DNA of 64,000 bases from Saccharicrinis aurantiacus (GCF_001660705.2 NZ_LYBV02000018.1:61954-125953), one strand, 5' to 3'. Positions 29,440 through 38,963 are shown, counted from the stretch's first letter. Made by a program: numbers and translations. The notes: generated by a model from the sequence alone, not told the origin.

Positions 29440-32001
29440 CTACTTTTTAGACCAGCCTTCTTTAGCGTCTTTCATGTATCCAATGGCCCAACCACTTCCT
29501 TTTTGGGAGCACCAGAAAATATCTTCTCTATACGGATCGGGTTTAAAATCGACAATACGATCTTGCTGGCCGAGCTTATTATTTATTTTATTCCAGGTTT
29601 TACCTGCATCTAAAGAAACATAAGCTCCTGGGTTAAGCTTTTTTGAAGCTTCCTTTGTTTTGGGAGGTAAGGCTGCACATACCGTAATGATATTCGGGTT
29701 TATTGGAGATGTTTCGCACTGCCAAATAAAAGGTAAATCAAATATCTTCTCCCACTTTTTACCTCCATCTTTACTGCACCAAGCTCCAGCACCCAAGTCT
29801 GTTGCTTTTTCGTTACCGCAGGCTATAAAAATATGCTGATTATTTCTATCCACATATACACTATTTACCGACTGAATTTCTGCGGGTATCTGCATCGCAT
29901 TCCAACTGATACCCTTATCTTCTGATTTGTATAGGGCTCCGTTTTCATCGTTTGCTGCAGCATAAAGTACTTCAGAATTTTTAGGATCCATAAATACGCG
30001 TCGGATACTTACGCCATCGTGAAAACCTGTATTACTCAACTCCCAATTATAACCACCATCGCTAGAACGATAGAATCCATAATCGCCTTTGGTAAGATTT
30101 TTAGCATAGGGCCCTGCTACCTCCGAGATAGTATTTTTGGTAGCACAGAAGTACATATTATCAGGATTAACTGGATCAATTAATAAGGAGTTTTGAAATA
30201 CCAAACGTTGATGCATTGGCACATCAGCATCAAAAATGGTAGCAATGTTTTCCCATGTCTTTCCTCCATCAACCGACTTGCGCAACCTACCACGATTCTC
30301 TTGACGGTACGATAGAAAATATATTATTTCAGGATTATTGGGATGAACCGCAATAGCACTAATAGAGTGAGAACCTCCATGATGAATTTGCCCTTCTAAT
30401 TGCTCAACAGCCACGGCCATTTTATCAGGATAACTGCCTAAAGGCGCCGTTTGCCAAAGGCCATGCTCACCGCTACAAAGTAAATACCTATCTTCTTTAC
30501 CCGTTTCTAACAACATAAAACGCCCCGGTAAATTACTATCGCCACGGCCTACCCAATGTTTGCTGCCTGGTTCGGTTTCATTATCATCAACCTGATGCCA
30601 GGTTTTAGCTCCATCGGCACTTTCGAGCACCTGCTGATCTAAACAAATATATACTTTACCATCGGCACTAATCTCTAAAAAGCGATTTCCCCATGCTTCT
30701 TCTCGTCTATCTATTTCGGGCTGAAGGTGGGCAAATGTTGTGTTTATACCTACAGGGTTATTTCGAGACTGCCAATAGGCATTATCAGCGCCTGTAATCC
30801 AATACTTACCCTCACGAGCCGCAGCTATCCATGTGGTACCTCCATCTTCTGATTTCCAAACACCTCCTGGCAAAAAGGCCTTATCGTGCTTACTATTGTG
30901 TGATAAGTAAATTTCGTTTTTATCATTCGGGTTAACCCTGATGCGATGCCACACATCAAAAACTTTTGTGGGTAATTGCGGGTATTTTTTGCGTATGGTT
31001 TTAACATCAGTCTGAAACCAAAATGCCAAAGAGTTCCAATACTTATTCCGCAGGGCCTTGCTAGAAATTTGATTCATATCAAGTGCTAAATTACCCGAGA
31101 TATTGTGCCACGATTTACCATGATCGGTACTTTTGAATACACCTCCCTTGGTGCTTACTGTTTTTCCCTCGCCCTGAAAAGCGGTTTGTTCTAACAAATA
31201 AATAGTAAATTCTTTTGATTTGGTATTGTAATGATAATCCATATCGCGTGGGCGATTTACAGGTAAACCCTTGGCGCTTGCTTGCCATGTTTTACCCTGA
31301 TCTGTGCTTCGGAACAAACCTTGGCTTGTGGCTGCCAATATATTATTACCATTTGTTGGATCAACTATAATACGGCCAACATCGAGGTTTTCGAAATTGC
31401 CTACCTTTGAGGCTTTCCATGTTTTTCCACTATCAGTACTTTTATAAATTACGTTATTCTTAAAATTACGCGTTTGTCCATTGGCATGACGCCAATTTGC
31501 TTTTACATTCCAAAAATCGCCCGGACCTATATACCAATTGTTATCGTTAGAGGGATCGACCGTTAGTTCGGCAGAGCGACCTTTAAATTTTCTGATTTCT
31601 TCCCATGTATGTCCTGTATCTTCTGTTTTGTAAAGCATCCCGGTACCGGTTATGGCATACCCAAAAGCAGGGTTCTGATGCGAAAAGGTAAATTTACGAA
31701 CGCGAGCCAAGTCTTTTCCAATACCATCGCAATCTTTAATGGTATGCCATGTTTTTCCGGCATCCCATGATCCGTATGTATTGTACATATCGGGCGACAT
31801 CATCATTACATCTTTATTAGTTGGGTGACACCAAAACTCTTCGCAATAGCCAGCCATCCCTGGTCCTACTTGTTGCCAACTAACCAAATTGCTTGAGGCT
31901 TGCTGCTGTGTTTGTAATTTTCGGAAATACTTTTTATCGGATTGCGCATGTACAAGTACACAAAGCGCAAAAAATGCTAAAATAGATATGCTTTTCTTCA
32001 T
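29440..32001 (-). CDS. GH74-like/BNR beta-propeller protein 2
   Basis: About 853 residues from the ATG at 32001 (signal MKKSISILAFFALCVLVHAQ); the frame from 32043 only adds a non-signal extension. The N-terminal signature WQQVGPGMAGYCEEFWCHPTN and MSPDMYNTYGSWD (Asp about 71) matches the GH74 region that bears a catalytic aspartate. At least eight Asp-box repeats follow (WDAGKTWHTI, KSTDSGKTWKAS, KSTDHGKSWHNI, KSVDGGKTWENI, SLDAGKTWNKI). It ends GWAIGYMKD without a T9SS domain, unlike proteins 1 and 3. It is likely a periplasmic or surface glycan-active enzyme; the substrate is unknown. A CAAATGTA at 32099-32106 reads TACATTTG on the minus strand and is a candidate -7 box. Confidence 0.82.
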   Translation of the reverse strand: MKKSISILAFFALCVLVHAQSDKKYFRKLQTQQQASSNLVSWQQVGPGMAGYCEEFWCHPTNKDVMMMSPDMYNTYGSWDAGKTWHTIKDCDGIGKDLARVRKFTFSHQNPAFGYAITGTGMLYKTEDTGHTWEEIRKFKGRSAELTVDPSNDNNWYIGPGDFWNVKANWRHANGQTRNFKNNVIYKSTDSGKTWKASKVGNFENLDVGRIIVDPTNGNNILAATSQGLFRSTDQGKTWQASAKGLPVNRPRDMDYHYNTKSKEFTIYLLEQTAFQGEGKTVSTKGGVFKSTDHGKSWHNISGNLALDMNQISSKALRNKYWNSLAFWFQTDVKTIRKKYPQLPTKVFDVWHRIRVNPNDKNEIYLSHNSKHDKAFLPGGVWKSEDGGTTWIAAAREGKYWITGADNAYWQSRNNPVGINTTFAHLQPEIDRREEAWGNRFLEISADGKVYICLDQQVLESADGAKTWHQVDDNETEPGSKHWVGRGDSNLPGRFMLLETGKEDRYLLCSGEHGLWQTAPLGSYPDKMAVAVEQLEGQIHHGGSHSISAIAVHPNNPEIIYFLSYRQENRGRLRKSVDGGKTWENIATIFDADVPMHQRLVFQNSLLIDPVNPDNMYFCATKNTISEVAGPYAKNLTKGDYGFYRSSDGGYNWELSNTGFHDGVSIRRVFMDPKNSEVLYAAANDENGALYKSEDKGISWNAMQIPAEIQSVNSVYVDRNNQHIFIACGNEKATDLGAGAWCSKDGGKKWEKIFDLPFIWQCETSPINPNIITVCAALPPKTKEASKKLNPGAYVSLDAGKTWNKINNKLGQQDRIVDFKPDPYREDIFWCSQKGSGWAIGYMKDAKEGWSKK

Positions 32002-32106
32002 TGTTCTTTTTTTTAAGCTTAGCGCGAAATCAATGCTGCTCAAGCTTAGGTTTTTAACAACTTCGAAGTAAAAGATTTATTACTATAAGTATGGGGTACA
32101 AATGTA

Positions 32107-32456
32107 ATCGTAATGAGGCATTAAAAACACACAAATACACTCAAGAGTACATACAATAACTTACCTGAATATTAATGACACATTAACGCACGTGACATTT
32201 GAGTGATAATTGAGGGAGAAACTATTGTTTGGTTTGAAAGGAACTTTAGGGGTGGCAAATCGCAACTTATTTACGAGATAATAGGCTTTCTGAGTCAGTA
32301 GCTTCAATTTTAAGGTTTCTCATCTTTCGAGTTCAATATGAGAGACATTTTTAGCGTACTTCTCATAAGGTTGTTATAGTCATACTTCTTTCTTTTTAGC
32401 AATTCTACTAATCAATTTTAGTTGGCATCTTATCACAATAAAATTTAATTTTTTAC
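32107..32456. other. Non-coding spacer upstream of propeller gene 2
   Basis: AT-rich sequence with no credible ORF. Apart from the promoter-like box at 32099-32106, I see no strong palindrome until the phased array begins at 32457. Confidence 0.5.
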
Positions 32457-32597
32457 TGCCAATTTGGCTAAACCCCCAATCAAATTCAATAAATCCATGC
32501 CAAATTGGCTAAATCCCCACTAGAGTTCAATGAATCCCCATCAAAATGGACTTTTCCCCATTAGTTTTGTATAAATCCCCAATAGGATTATGTAAAT
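32457..32597. repeat. Phased array I: ~20.6-base phrases punctuated by CCCC
   Basis: C-tracts begin at 32473, 32495, 32515, 32536, 32556 and 32577, spaced 22, 20, 21, 20 and 21 bases. Each is preceded by an AT-rich phrase usually ending AAATC or GAATC. Two phrases contain the palindromes GCCAATTTGGC and GCCAAATTGGC. The mean period equals about two DNA turns. There is no coding explanation. It lies at the edge of the S41/DUF2971 insert. Confidence 0.6.
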
Positions 32598-32805
32598 GTA
32601 GGGCTGGACGGCTAACTTTGAAAAACCAAAACAACAAAAAAACAGCAGAGCTGAACTTTTTATTGGGTTTTAAACATGCACCTTCCAAACACAAATGGAA
32701 ATTTTGGCGAACGTCAAACAACTTAACAAAACCCTCAAATAATTTCTGACGCTTATGCTTTATGCCAGATTATTGGGTTAGTTATTTTCTCTTCGAATTT
32801 CAATT
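32598..32805. other. Cassette-boundary-like spacer downstream of the S41 gene
   Basis: This stretch contains GGCTAAC (near 32609) and GGGTTAG (near 32775) as potential boundary words. Short ORFs on both strands here (32546-32749 plus, 32527-32721 minus) lack domains or expression signals. I treat it as non-coding, possibly a recombination-site remnant. Confidence 0.3.
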
Positions 32806-34092
32806 TTAGAATTGATTCAAATACGTTAAGGCTTTTACTAAAACAACATCATACCCATTTAGAACATCTTCTATTGTTGGTTCAAGTTCTAAATCAGGTT
32901 CAATGTAAGTATACATTTTACCATTACAATAGACTCGTTGTGTTGCAATTTTTGCATATGCGCCCAATGGTAATTTAATAATTAATGGGTAAGTCGCACT
33001 CCCTTGTGATGGTTTACCAATAACATATGCTTTATCTAATGCGCGGAAACAAATGATAAAGCTTTCTGCTTCTGAAATAGTACTTTCATTTACTAGAATT
33101 ACAACGGGTATATTAATAGTTATATCTTTTTCTTTTTTGAATACTGCTGTATCACTTTTAAAAGCATTATTCTGATAGAAGTTAGTGTAGTTTTCATTAA
33201 ATTGTCCGCTAGCTCTTCGGTAACTATTATTAACTCGTACTTGAACTGAATATGGGTGAAATATACTATCTGCTGTAAAGTATTTCGATATTTCACTCCT
33301 TATACAGGCACCTCCTCGATTCCCTCGTAAATCAAATATAATACCCTTCGTTTTCTGAATGCTATCAATGACAGATTCAAAACTTTTTATCGGATCAGGA
33401 TTTAAATTGGTTCCGAAGTTTACATATGATATGTCATCCATTATTTCAAAATGAAAATCTTTATATGATTTTCTAGAAAATTTGATTTCATCCCAGTCCC
33501 AAGTATCTGTATCTGTCACCTCAATATTAACGGTATTTACAATTGAATTAGGTGCTTTAAATTGTATCTCATACTTTGTCCCTACGACATCATAAAAAAC
33601 CTCTCTTATTAAATGATGGTATTTTACATGCTCTGCATAGTAAAAATCTTCATACAAACCATCTAGGCAACTAAATATATCAATTCCATTAACTTTTAAA
33701 AGTTCACTGCCTAATGGTATCTTATCTTTTAATTCTTTACCTACTCCAATTATATATATTTTATTGTGCGTGTAAAGTGGCCATATTTTTGCTCCTACTT
33801 TTTTATGTATTTCTTTAGGTGTATAGACATATGTATGTCCTTCATGAAATACTGCGAGAAATTTAGATAGCATTTCGAAATATTCTTTATCCGTTTTAAA
33901 ACTATCAATCTTATTTATATTTGAATAGTATAAACTATCCCACCCAACATTTTGCAATTTATAATTTGGATAATTATATTCTACTTCCTTCCAAATTTGA
34001 GATAAGCCTTTAATTTTATCGGTTCGAGTCAGTTGCTGTGAAAATATATTAAAACTGAAAAGCAATAATATAATTAGATAAGTAATTTTCAT
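32806..34092 (-). CDS. S41-family peptidase-like protein, secreted
   Basis: A 428-residue protein with signal peptide MKITYLIILLLFSFNIFSQ. It has an N-terminal helical segment, a PDZ-like stretch (PLGSELLKVNGIDIFSCLD) and the C-terminal-processing-protease core: ISYVNFGTN, KGIIFDLRGNRGG and VILVNESTISEAES, where the Ser in NESTISEAE is the expected nucleophile. S41 enzymes cleave peptides with a Ser-Lys dyad; a role in the glycan locus is not evident. AT content is higher than in the glycan genes, and it is flanked by an attC-like palindrome (34135-34274) and phased array I, so it looks like an inserted accessory gene. Confidence 0.8.
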   Translation of the reverse strand: MKITYLIILLLFSFNIFSQQLTRTDKIKGLSQIWKEVEYNYPNYKLQNVGWDSLYYSNINKIDSFKTDKEYFEMLSKFLAVFHEGHTYVYTPKEIHKKVGAKIWPLYTHNKIYIIGVGKELKDKIPLGSELLKVNGIDIFSCLDGLYEDFYYAEHVKYHHLIREVFYDVVGTKYEIQFKAPNSIVNTVNIEVTDTDTWDWDEIKFSRKSYKDFHFEIMDDISYVNFGTNLNPDPIKSFESVIDSIQKTKGIIFDLRGNRGGACIRSEISKYFTADSIFHPYSVQVRVNNSYRRASGQFNENYTNFYQNNAFKSDTAVFKKEKDITINIPVVILVNESTISEAESFIICFRALDKAYVIGKPSQGSATYPLIIKLPLGAYAKIATQRVYCNGKMYTYIEPDLELEPTIEDVLNGYDVVLVKALTYLNQF

Positions 34093-34134
34093 TTTTTGAA
34101 TATTAGTTTTGGATTATGGTATCTTAGTTTAATT

Positions 34135-34274
34135 AACTACAACGGCTTTCATATAAGTAGTGCGGCTTTTAATCCACAACTGCTTCAAAAATCGTAGTTT
34201 TGGCGGAGCTCAAAAAACATACAAATGCGCACAGACATAGCGTACGCCGCATTACTTACAACGCATTGTTAGTT
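34135..34274 (-). repeat. attC-like imperfect palindrome between DUF2971 and S41 genes
   Basis: AAGTAGTGCGGC (34155-34166) faces GCCGCATTACTT (34246-34257) with one mismatch. Outer arms AACTACAACGGC and GCATTGTTAGTT also pair imperfectly, making a ~140-base folded element. It starts 11 bases after the DUF2971 stop and precedes the next gene in the same orientation, as recombination sites do in gene-cassette arrays. Core triplets deviate from the integron consensus, so the identity is tentative. Confidence 0.5.
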
Positions 34275-34284
34275 TTTGTACTTT

Positions 34285-35052
34285 TTATACTTGACTTATG
34301 TGTTTCCAAAACAGATTATCTAACTCCATTTTTTCGAACTTACCATCACCTGCAAAATAATTCATTTTGCTATATTTTATATTCTTAAATTTATTGCAGA
34401 TTAGTAATTCTGTCTCTTTATTAGTTTGCTGTCCAAATATTATTTCCTCAAGAAAACCATCAATTGGTATGAATTCATATTTATTCTTGGAGAAACATAT
34501 GAGTCTGTATTCCTGCTCTCTGTCCCAAACTTTCAACTTGCTGAAGAACAACGATACTTTATTATCAATTACACCCAACAAATAGTCATCGCTATATTTA
34601 TCCTCAAATTTCACATGGGGTATCATATTTTGATATTTAACTTCCTGATGCATTGGTTTCAAGATCTTAAAATTATTATCAAAAAAATTAAGTAGTTTTT
34701 CTTTCTCAAATTTCAAACAAATTCCCTGATGATTTTCAGCGTAATATGTCCATAAATTAGCCAGTTGATATCCCATAATGCCCTCTTCTACATTATCAAT
34801 AGCAAAAGATGCTATTTTGCTATTTCTTCCCCACCTCTCTATTAATAGATTTTCAAAACTTCTACGGCGGTCATTGTGAGCTAATGCTTCTTCATGATTA
34901 CCGAAAATAATCTGTTTGGTTTTTACTAATCTATCTTTGTAATCAAGAGGATCATTAACTTTAATTATTTCGTTTAAACGAATACTATTTGTTACACATA
35001 TCCCTTTAGTTAGACTTTCTGTTGTTGTGTAGTGATATAAGTACTCTTTCAT
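34285..35052 (-). CDS. DUF2971 family protein
   Basis: A 255-residue cytoplasmic protein. DUF2971 hallmarks are LYHYTTTESL near the N terminus, IRLNEIIKVNDPLDYK, ASFAIDNVEEG, and LANLWTYYAENHQGICLKFE, followed by FFSKLKVWDREQEYRLI. The family is widespread in accessory regions and of unknown biochemical function; some members lie near defence genes. It sits in a cassette-like segment with the S41 gene, with about 335 bases of AT-rich sequence upstream and an attC-like element downstream. I see no link to polysaccharide use. Confidence 0.8.
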   Translation of the reverse strand: MKEYLYHYTTTESLTKGICVTNSIRLNEIIKVNDPLDYKDRLVKTKQIIFGNHEEALAHNDRRRSFENLLIERWGRNSKIASFAIDNVEEGIMGYQLANLWTYYAENHQGICLKFEKEKLLNFFDNNFKILKPMHQEVKYQNMIPHVKFEDKYSDDYLLGVIDNKVSLFFSKLKVWDREQEYRLICFSKNKYEFIPIDGFLEEIIFGQQTNKETELLICNKFKNIKYSKMNYFAGDGKFEKMELDNLFWKHISQV

Positions 35053-35335
35053 TGATTGTGTGAATTGTTTTTAGTATAAAAGTTAACTATTCTGTATCCC
35101 ATCTTTTATGTCGATACATCTATATAGCTATTATTTTTGCAGCAATGAAAGTAGAAATAATTATGGATTATGATAATTATAGGAGTGTATTTTTGATGTT
35201 TATCCGCTTATTTATATTTATGCTAAATAGACTTAGGGATTGCCTTGTTTAAGTGATGCATACTACAAAGCACTCTTCTGATTAAAATAGTTAGTGTGAA
35301 GGTTGATAAGATTTAGATGAGTTTTGTATCAAAAA
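35053..35335. other. Spacer between the DUF2971 and radical SAM genes
   Basis: AT-rich, with no credible ORF. It should contain the DUF2971 promoter but no clear TAnnTTTG box was found on the minus strand. Confidence 0.4.
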
Positions 35336-35370
35336 AACCCGCAATATGCATAGTAAATGTATTGCGGGTT
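35336..35370 (-). terminator. Intrinsic terminator of the radical SAM operon
   Basis: AACCCGCAATA and TATTGCGGGTT form a perfect 11-bp stem with a 13-base loop, followed on the minus strand by a run of seven T. It lies 17 bases past the radical SAM stop codon. Confidence 0.9.
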
Positions 35371-35387
35371 ATATAATATGGTAGTTA

Positions 35388-36266
35388 CTAAAGGGTAGTT
35401 CGCTCAGTAACTCCATTTAAAATGCTACTATCTGTAGTCTGAATGGCAGCATCTATGTCAGCAATTAATCTGTCTTTATCCTGTGGAAGTATTCCCACAA
35501 GGCGCGTTGCATTAATAGGATGATCGCCATAAAAAGGCATATTCTCCACCTCTATCAACTCAATTAATTTCCGCTCTTCTTCTAGTATTTCTAATTCTGT
35601 GGCAGGCTCAAAAGCTCCGTTTTGAACTTCTTTTGCTATTTGACTTCCTGGGAAAAAACCCAAAGAAGTGACACCTGCTAAATTAGAACCTGATTTATTA
35701 ATTAGCGCAGCTGTTGCCGCAGCACTTTCAATTGCTTTACCTTTTCCTCCTGCTCCCATCATAAAAATATCGTTATGCCTAATCCCTGCTTTATTAAGAC
35801 GTTCCAACTGCTCGTAAGCATTGTTTGAAGTATGACCCTTATTGAGGTGTTTTATTACTTGATCTGAACCAGACTCTAAACCCACCCACAAATCATTAAT
35901 GCGCATGTTTCTTAATTCTATCAGATCTTGATCAGATTTTCCCATGATATTCTTTATTGAAGCATACATGGTAATCACTTCCATCTCAGGGAAATATTCA
36001 ATAATTTTGGCAGAAATTTCCTTTAATCTGCGCGCACTTAAAACAAATGCGTCTGCATTCACCAAAAAAATACGTTTTTGTGAGCCATACAACATCTTGG
36101 CTTCTTGCAAATCCTTTTCTATCTGCTGTATGTGCTCAATTTTAAAAGGCACATCTTTATACATTGTACAAAAACTACAGCTATTATGACTGCATCCTAC
36201 AGTTACCTGAAGCAATAAAGTATTGGCTTCTATTGGCGGACGATATGTTGTTCCTGTGTATTTCAT
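35388..36266 (-). CDS. Radical SAM protein
   Basis: A 292-residue protein with the Fe-S/SAM motif CSHNSCSFC (Cys 25, 30, 33), a CX4CX2C spacing typical of Elp3/HemN-like radical SAM proteins rather than the standard CX3CX2C. GLESGSDQVIKHLNKGH and IFMMGAGGKG are the SAM-binding beta-strand motifs. The core fold is present but no accessory C-terminal domain, so the reaction is not known. It is last in an apparent operon with the ABM/SMP-30-like and MDR genes (97-base gap upstream) and is followed by a strong terminator. It is not an obvious sulfatase-maturating enzyme: it lacks the extra cysteine-rich SPASM-type region. Confidence 0.85.
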   Translation of the reverse strand: MKYTGTTYRPPIEANTLLLQVTVGCSHNSCSFCTMYKDVPFKIEHIQQIEKDLQEAKMLYGSQKRIFLVNADAFVLSARRLKEISAKIIEYFPEMEVITMYASIKNIMGKSDQDLIELRNMRINDLWVGLESGSDQVIKHLNKGHTSNNAYEQLERLNKAGIRHNDIFMMGAGGKGKAIESAAATAALINKSGSNLAGVTSLGFFPGSQIAKEVQNGAFEPATELEILEEERKLIELIEVENMPFYGDHPINATRLVGILPQDKDRLIADIDAAIQTTDSSILNGVTERTTL

Positions 36267-36363
36267 TTTTACTGTTACTCGATATTATAGTAGCTGCATA
36301 AAAAACCACACAGCTATTATTATTGCTATACAAATCAATTGCGGTATGGTTAACTTACATTTA

Positions 36364-37854
36364 TTACTTTAAAATATAAGAAGTTACTGTTCCTTTAAAA
36401 TTAGGTATATAAACCGTTTGGCCTTCAGCACCTAAATCGGCAATACCTGGAGTAAAGGTAGCTATTAGAGTTCGTTCTTTGTCAGAAATAGAATATAACT
36501 CTCCCTTTCCATTATTGGTTACAACATATTGATTGCCAACTTTCACAACACCATCTAAACCTCCTAAATGATACGAAGGTTTAATAAGTTGAACCTTTTT
36601 ATTAGAGATATTTACCCTATACACCGAACCTGCCACTACAGGAGAATCTCCTGGGTTAATAATATTACCTAAATCTGCTACAATTAAATCACCATTATCT
36701 ACATACAGTCCATTCGGATTTGTAAAATCTTGGTTCTTAATCCAAAGCTCCAATTTATTGTTAACAATAGTATAAATACTACCACTCATTACATCAGAGA
36801 TAAATACTTGCCCATCAGCAGCAATTGCAACATCATTAAAGGTTAAGGCTCCTTCAGCTGATAAGCTTTTAATAACCTTCCTTTTTTTAATATCAATAAT
36901 ACGCACCTTATCTTGATCTCCAACATAAAGTATATTGTTGTATATACCTAAACCACAAGGTTGATTTATGCCTTCAAGCCACTTGTAATTATCTACTTTA
37001 CCACTTTTTGAAACTCTACTAATATACCCTGGAGTATCTTGGTTTACAATGTTCGAAACATAAATCCAATCGCTATTGGGGTCAGCAACAACTGATTCAG
37101 GCATTTCAAAACCATCCATTTCCCATATTTTAGATATGGGCTCTACTGAGTGCGGAACAAGCTCTGTTATGAAATTCATGTACTGCTCCATTTCACCTAT
37201 CATTGCTTTACCTAACAAAGCTCCAGTTTCTTCAGAATAAGGTTTCTTTAAATGAATATCCATTAAGGCCGTATGACTCCTCCAATTTTCATAAACCACA
37301 AAGCTATTCGGATTCCCATCGATGGTATAAAATTCAAAGGATAAGTTTCCCTCCTCTTTGCGAGAGTGGGCAACATGGCTTTCGAATCGTTTAATAACCT
37401 GATCTCGATAGCCATCCTTTATTTTAAAGATAAAGAACAAGGTTTCTACCTCATCTTGTGGATTTACCTGTTTCATACCTCGCACTGTAGGTGGATTTGT
37501 TAAGCCCAAAAACATTATCTCTGGCGCATTCATTAAACTAGCTTTACCTACCTTTGCAATATTATTTGAGTGTGGCAACTGCTTGTGATACTCATAAGCT
37601 TCCTTATTATCCCAACGCGAAGAAACATAAAATACATTGTCGATATTTTTATCGGCATACATTCTCATTTCAATATTTCCAGCTTCTTTTCTCGATTCTA
37701 TTACACTATGTATACAAGCCTCTCTAAATTCTGAAATAGATTCGGACTTAACTGTAAACTTTACAAGTAAATTATACATCTCATTACTATTAGTACTTTG
37801 CGCATTGCTTATAAAGAAAAGGGTACACAAAGCTATTATCAGTATATTTTTCAT
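36364..37854 (-). CDS. Two ABM domains fused to an SMP-30/NHL-like beta-propeller
   Basis: A 496-residue exported protein (signal MKNILIIALCTLFFISNAQ). Residues about 25-115 and 135-230 are two antibiotic-biosynthesis-monooxygenase (ABM) ferredoxin-like domains (MYNLLVKFTVKSESISEFRE; VETLFFIFKIKDGYRDQVIK, each with HSR and E-G-N motifs). Residues about 245-496 form a gluconolactonase/NHL-like propeller (VVADPNSDWIYVSNI, LTFNDVAIAADGQVFISD, NPNGLYVDNGDLIVADLG). It starts 13 bases after the MDR gene. ABM domains often oxidise quinones or reactive small molecules without cofactors, so with the MDR quinone-reductase-like gene a stress or quinone-detoxification role is plausible but unproven. Confidence 0.75.
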   Translation of the reverse strand: MKNILIIALCTLFFISNAQSTNSNEMYNLLVKFTVKSESISEFREACIHSVIESRKEAGNIEMRMYADKNIDNVFYVSSRWDNKEAYEYHKQLPHSNNIAKVGKASLMNAPEIMFLGLTNPPTVRGMKQVNPQDEVETLFFIFKIKDGYRDQVIKRFESHVAHSRKEEGNLSFEFYTIDGNPNSFVVYENWRSHTALMDIHLKKPYSEETGALLGKAMIGEMEQYMNFITELVPHSVEPISKIWEMDGFEMPESVVADPNSDWIYVSNIVNQDTPGYISRVSKSGKVDNYKWLEGINQPCGLGIYNNILYVGDQDKVRIIDIKKRKVIKSLSAEGALTFNDVAIAADGQVFISDVMSGSIYTIVNNKLELWIKNQDFTNPNGLYVDNGDLIVADLGNIINPGDSPVVAGSVYRVNISNKKVQLIKPSYHLGGLDGVVKVGNQYVVTNNGKGELYSISDKERTLIATFTPGIADLGAEGQTVYIPNFKGTVTSYILK

Positions 37855-37867
37855 CTAAACATCTTTA

Positions 37868-38809
37868 TTATAAGTTAACAACCACTTTCCCAACTAACCC
37901 GCCTTTTTCAACAGCTGTGTGGGCGTCGCGCATATCTTCGAATGGGAAAACTTTATCTATAGTGGGTTTTAAAGTTCCTTCTTCCATCATCTTTTTAATG
38001 GTATTCATATCCTTAGCACTCGATTTTACTAATAATCCTGATACATTAACACCAGCTTCTTTGGCTTTATTCGTTAAACTTTCCGGTACTTCCATTAATG
38101 CTGTACTGTAGATAGTTCCTCCTTTTTTAAGCACCTTAATAGATGTTTCAGCAGATTCTGGCCCGAATATATCCAACACAAAATCAATATCAGAGAGCAC
38201 TTCTTCATATTTAACCTTATTATAATCGATATGCTCATCGGCTCCTAAAGACTTAACAAAATCACCATTCTTTGTAGAAGCAGTGGTATATACATAGGCA
38301 CCTAGTGATTTTGCTATTTGTACCGCAAAATGACCTACTCCACCTGAACCACCATGTATCAGTACTTTATCGCCTTTTTTGACTCTACCTTCTAGTATCT
38401 GTAAAGCAGTAAGCGCGGCTAAGGTTGAAGCTACAGCTTCCTCGTAACTTGCACCTTGAGGCATTAAAGCCAAATGATCGGCAGGAGCAGCAACATACTC
38501 TGCATAAGCATTTCCTACACCCGGGAAATTAGCCATGCCAAACACCTTATCACCTACTTTAAAGTTACTTACCTCACTACCCACTTCGCTTATTGTTCCG
38601 GCAATATCCCAACCTAATATAATAGGACGCTCAGTGCCAAAAAGCATATTTAACATCTCATCAACATACTTTGGCTTTACATCTGCAGGGTTTAATCCAA
38701 TGGCATTTACCTTAACCAATACCTCATTTTCTTTTATTATTGGTTGAGCAACTTCTTGCATAATAAGATTCTCAACTCCACCTGCTTTTGTTAATACTAT
38801 TGCTTTCAT
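37868..38809 (-). CDS. Zinc-independent MDR oxidoreductase (quinone reductase-like)
   Basis: About 313 residues from the ATG at 38809 (MKAIVLTKAGGVENL). The open frame reaches 38959, but that extension crosses the promoter and is rejected. The medium-chain dehydrogenase fold shows NAIGLNPADVKP, GWDIAGTISEVGSEV and the Rossmann motif GDKVLIHGGSGGVGHFAVQIAKSLGA (glycines around residue 150). The catalytic zinc ligands of alcohol dehydrogenases are absent, so it belongs with NADPH:quinone reductases. It is first in an operon with the ABM fusion and radical SAM genes and is divergent from an HxlR regulator, which often controls such redox genes in response to electrophiles. Confidence 0.88.
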   Translation of the reverse strand: MKAIVLTKAGGVENLIMQEVAQPIIKENEVLVKVNAIGLNPADVKPKYVDEMLNMLFGTERPIILGWDIAGTISEVGSEVSNFKVGDKVFGMANFPGVGNAYAEYVAAPADHLALMPQGASYEEAVASTLAALTALQILEGRVKKGDKVLIHGGSGGVGHFAVQIAKSLGAYVYTTASTKNGDFVKSLGADEHIDYNKVKYEEVLSDIDFVLDIFGPESAETSIKVLKKGGTIYSTALMEVPESLTNKAKEAGVNVSGLLVKSSAKDMNTIKKMMEEGTLKPTIDKVFPFEDMRDAHTAVEKGGLVGKVVVNL

Positions 38810-38846
38810 ATCTAACATTTTAGTTATACTATCATTTTTATAGTTG

Positions 38847-38877
38847 CAAATGTATGGCAAGTAATTATAAAGCGCAA
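38847..38877 (-). promoter_or_regulatory. Promoter of the MDR operon
   Basis: On the minus strand TACATTTG (38854-38847) fits the -7 box and TTG (38877-38875) the -33 box with about 20 bases between. The start of transcription would be near 38840, about 30 bases before the ATG at 38809. Confidence 0.55.
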
Positions 38878-38963
38878 TAACGGTCAAATAGTATAGTATA
38901 AAAATAACAAAGAAATAACAACACAAAACACTACTAATAAGTAATTTAAACAAAAACAAAATA

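Noticed and set aside
32546..32749. 67-residue plus-strand ORF starting inside phased array I
   Set aside because: It begins within the repeat phrases and has no domain. Its downstream Lys/Trp-rich part lies over the cassette-boundary-like spacer and is probably a by-product of that repeat's base composition.
35388..36266. Radical SAM gene as the anaerobic sulfatase-maturating enzyme for the five sulfatases
   Set aside because: It has a CX4CX2C motif and lacks the C-terminal SPASM-type cysteine clusters and length of those enzymes; it is in an HxlR-linked operon.
38810..38959. N-terminal extension of the MDR gene with two hydrophobic segments
   Set aside because: It would make a cytoplasmic oxidoreductase membrane-anchored, and it covers the TTG/TACATTTG promoter. 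The family starts at MKAIV.
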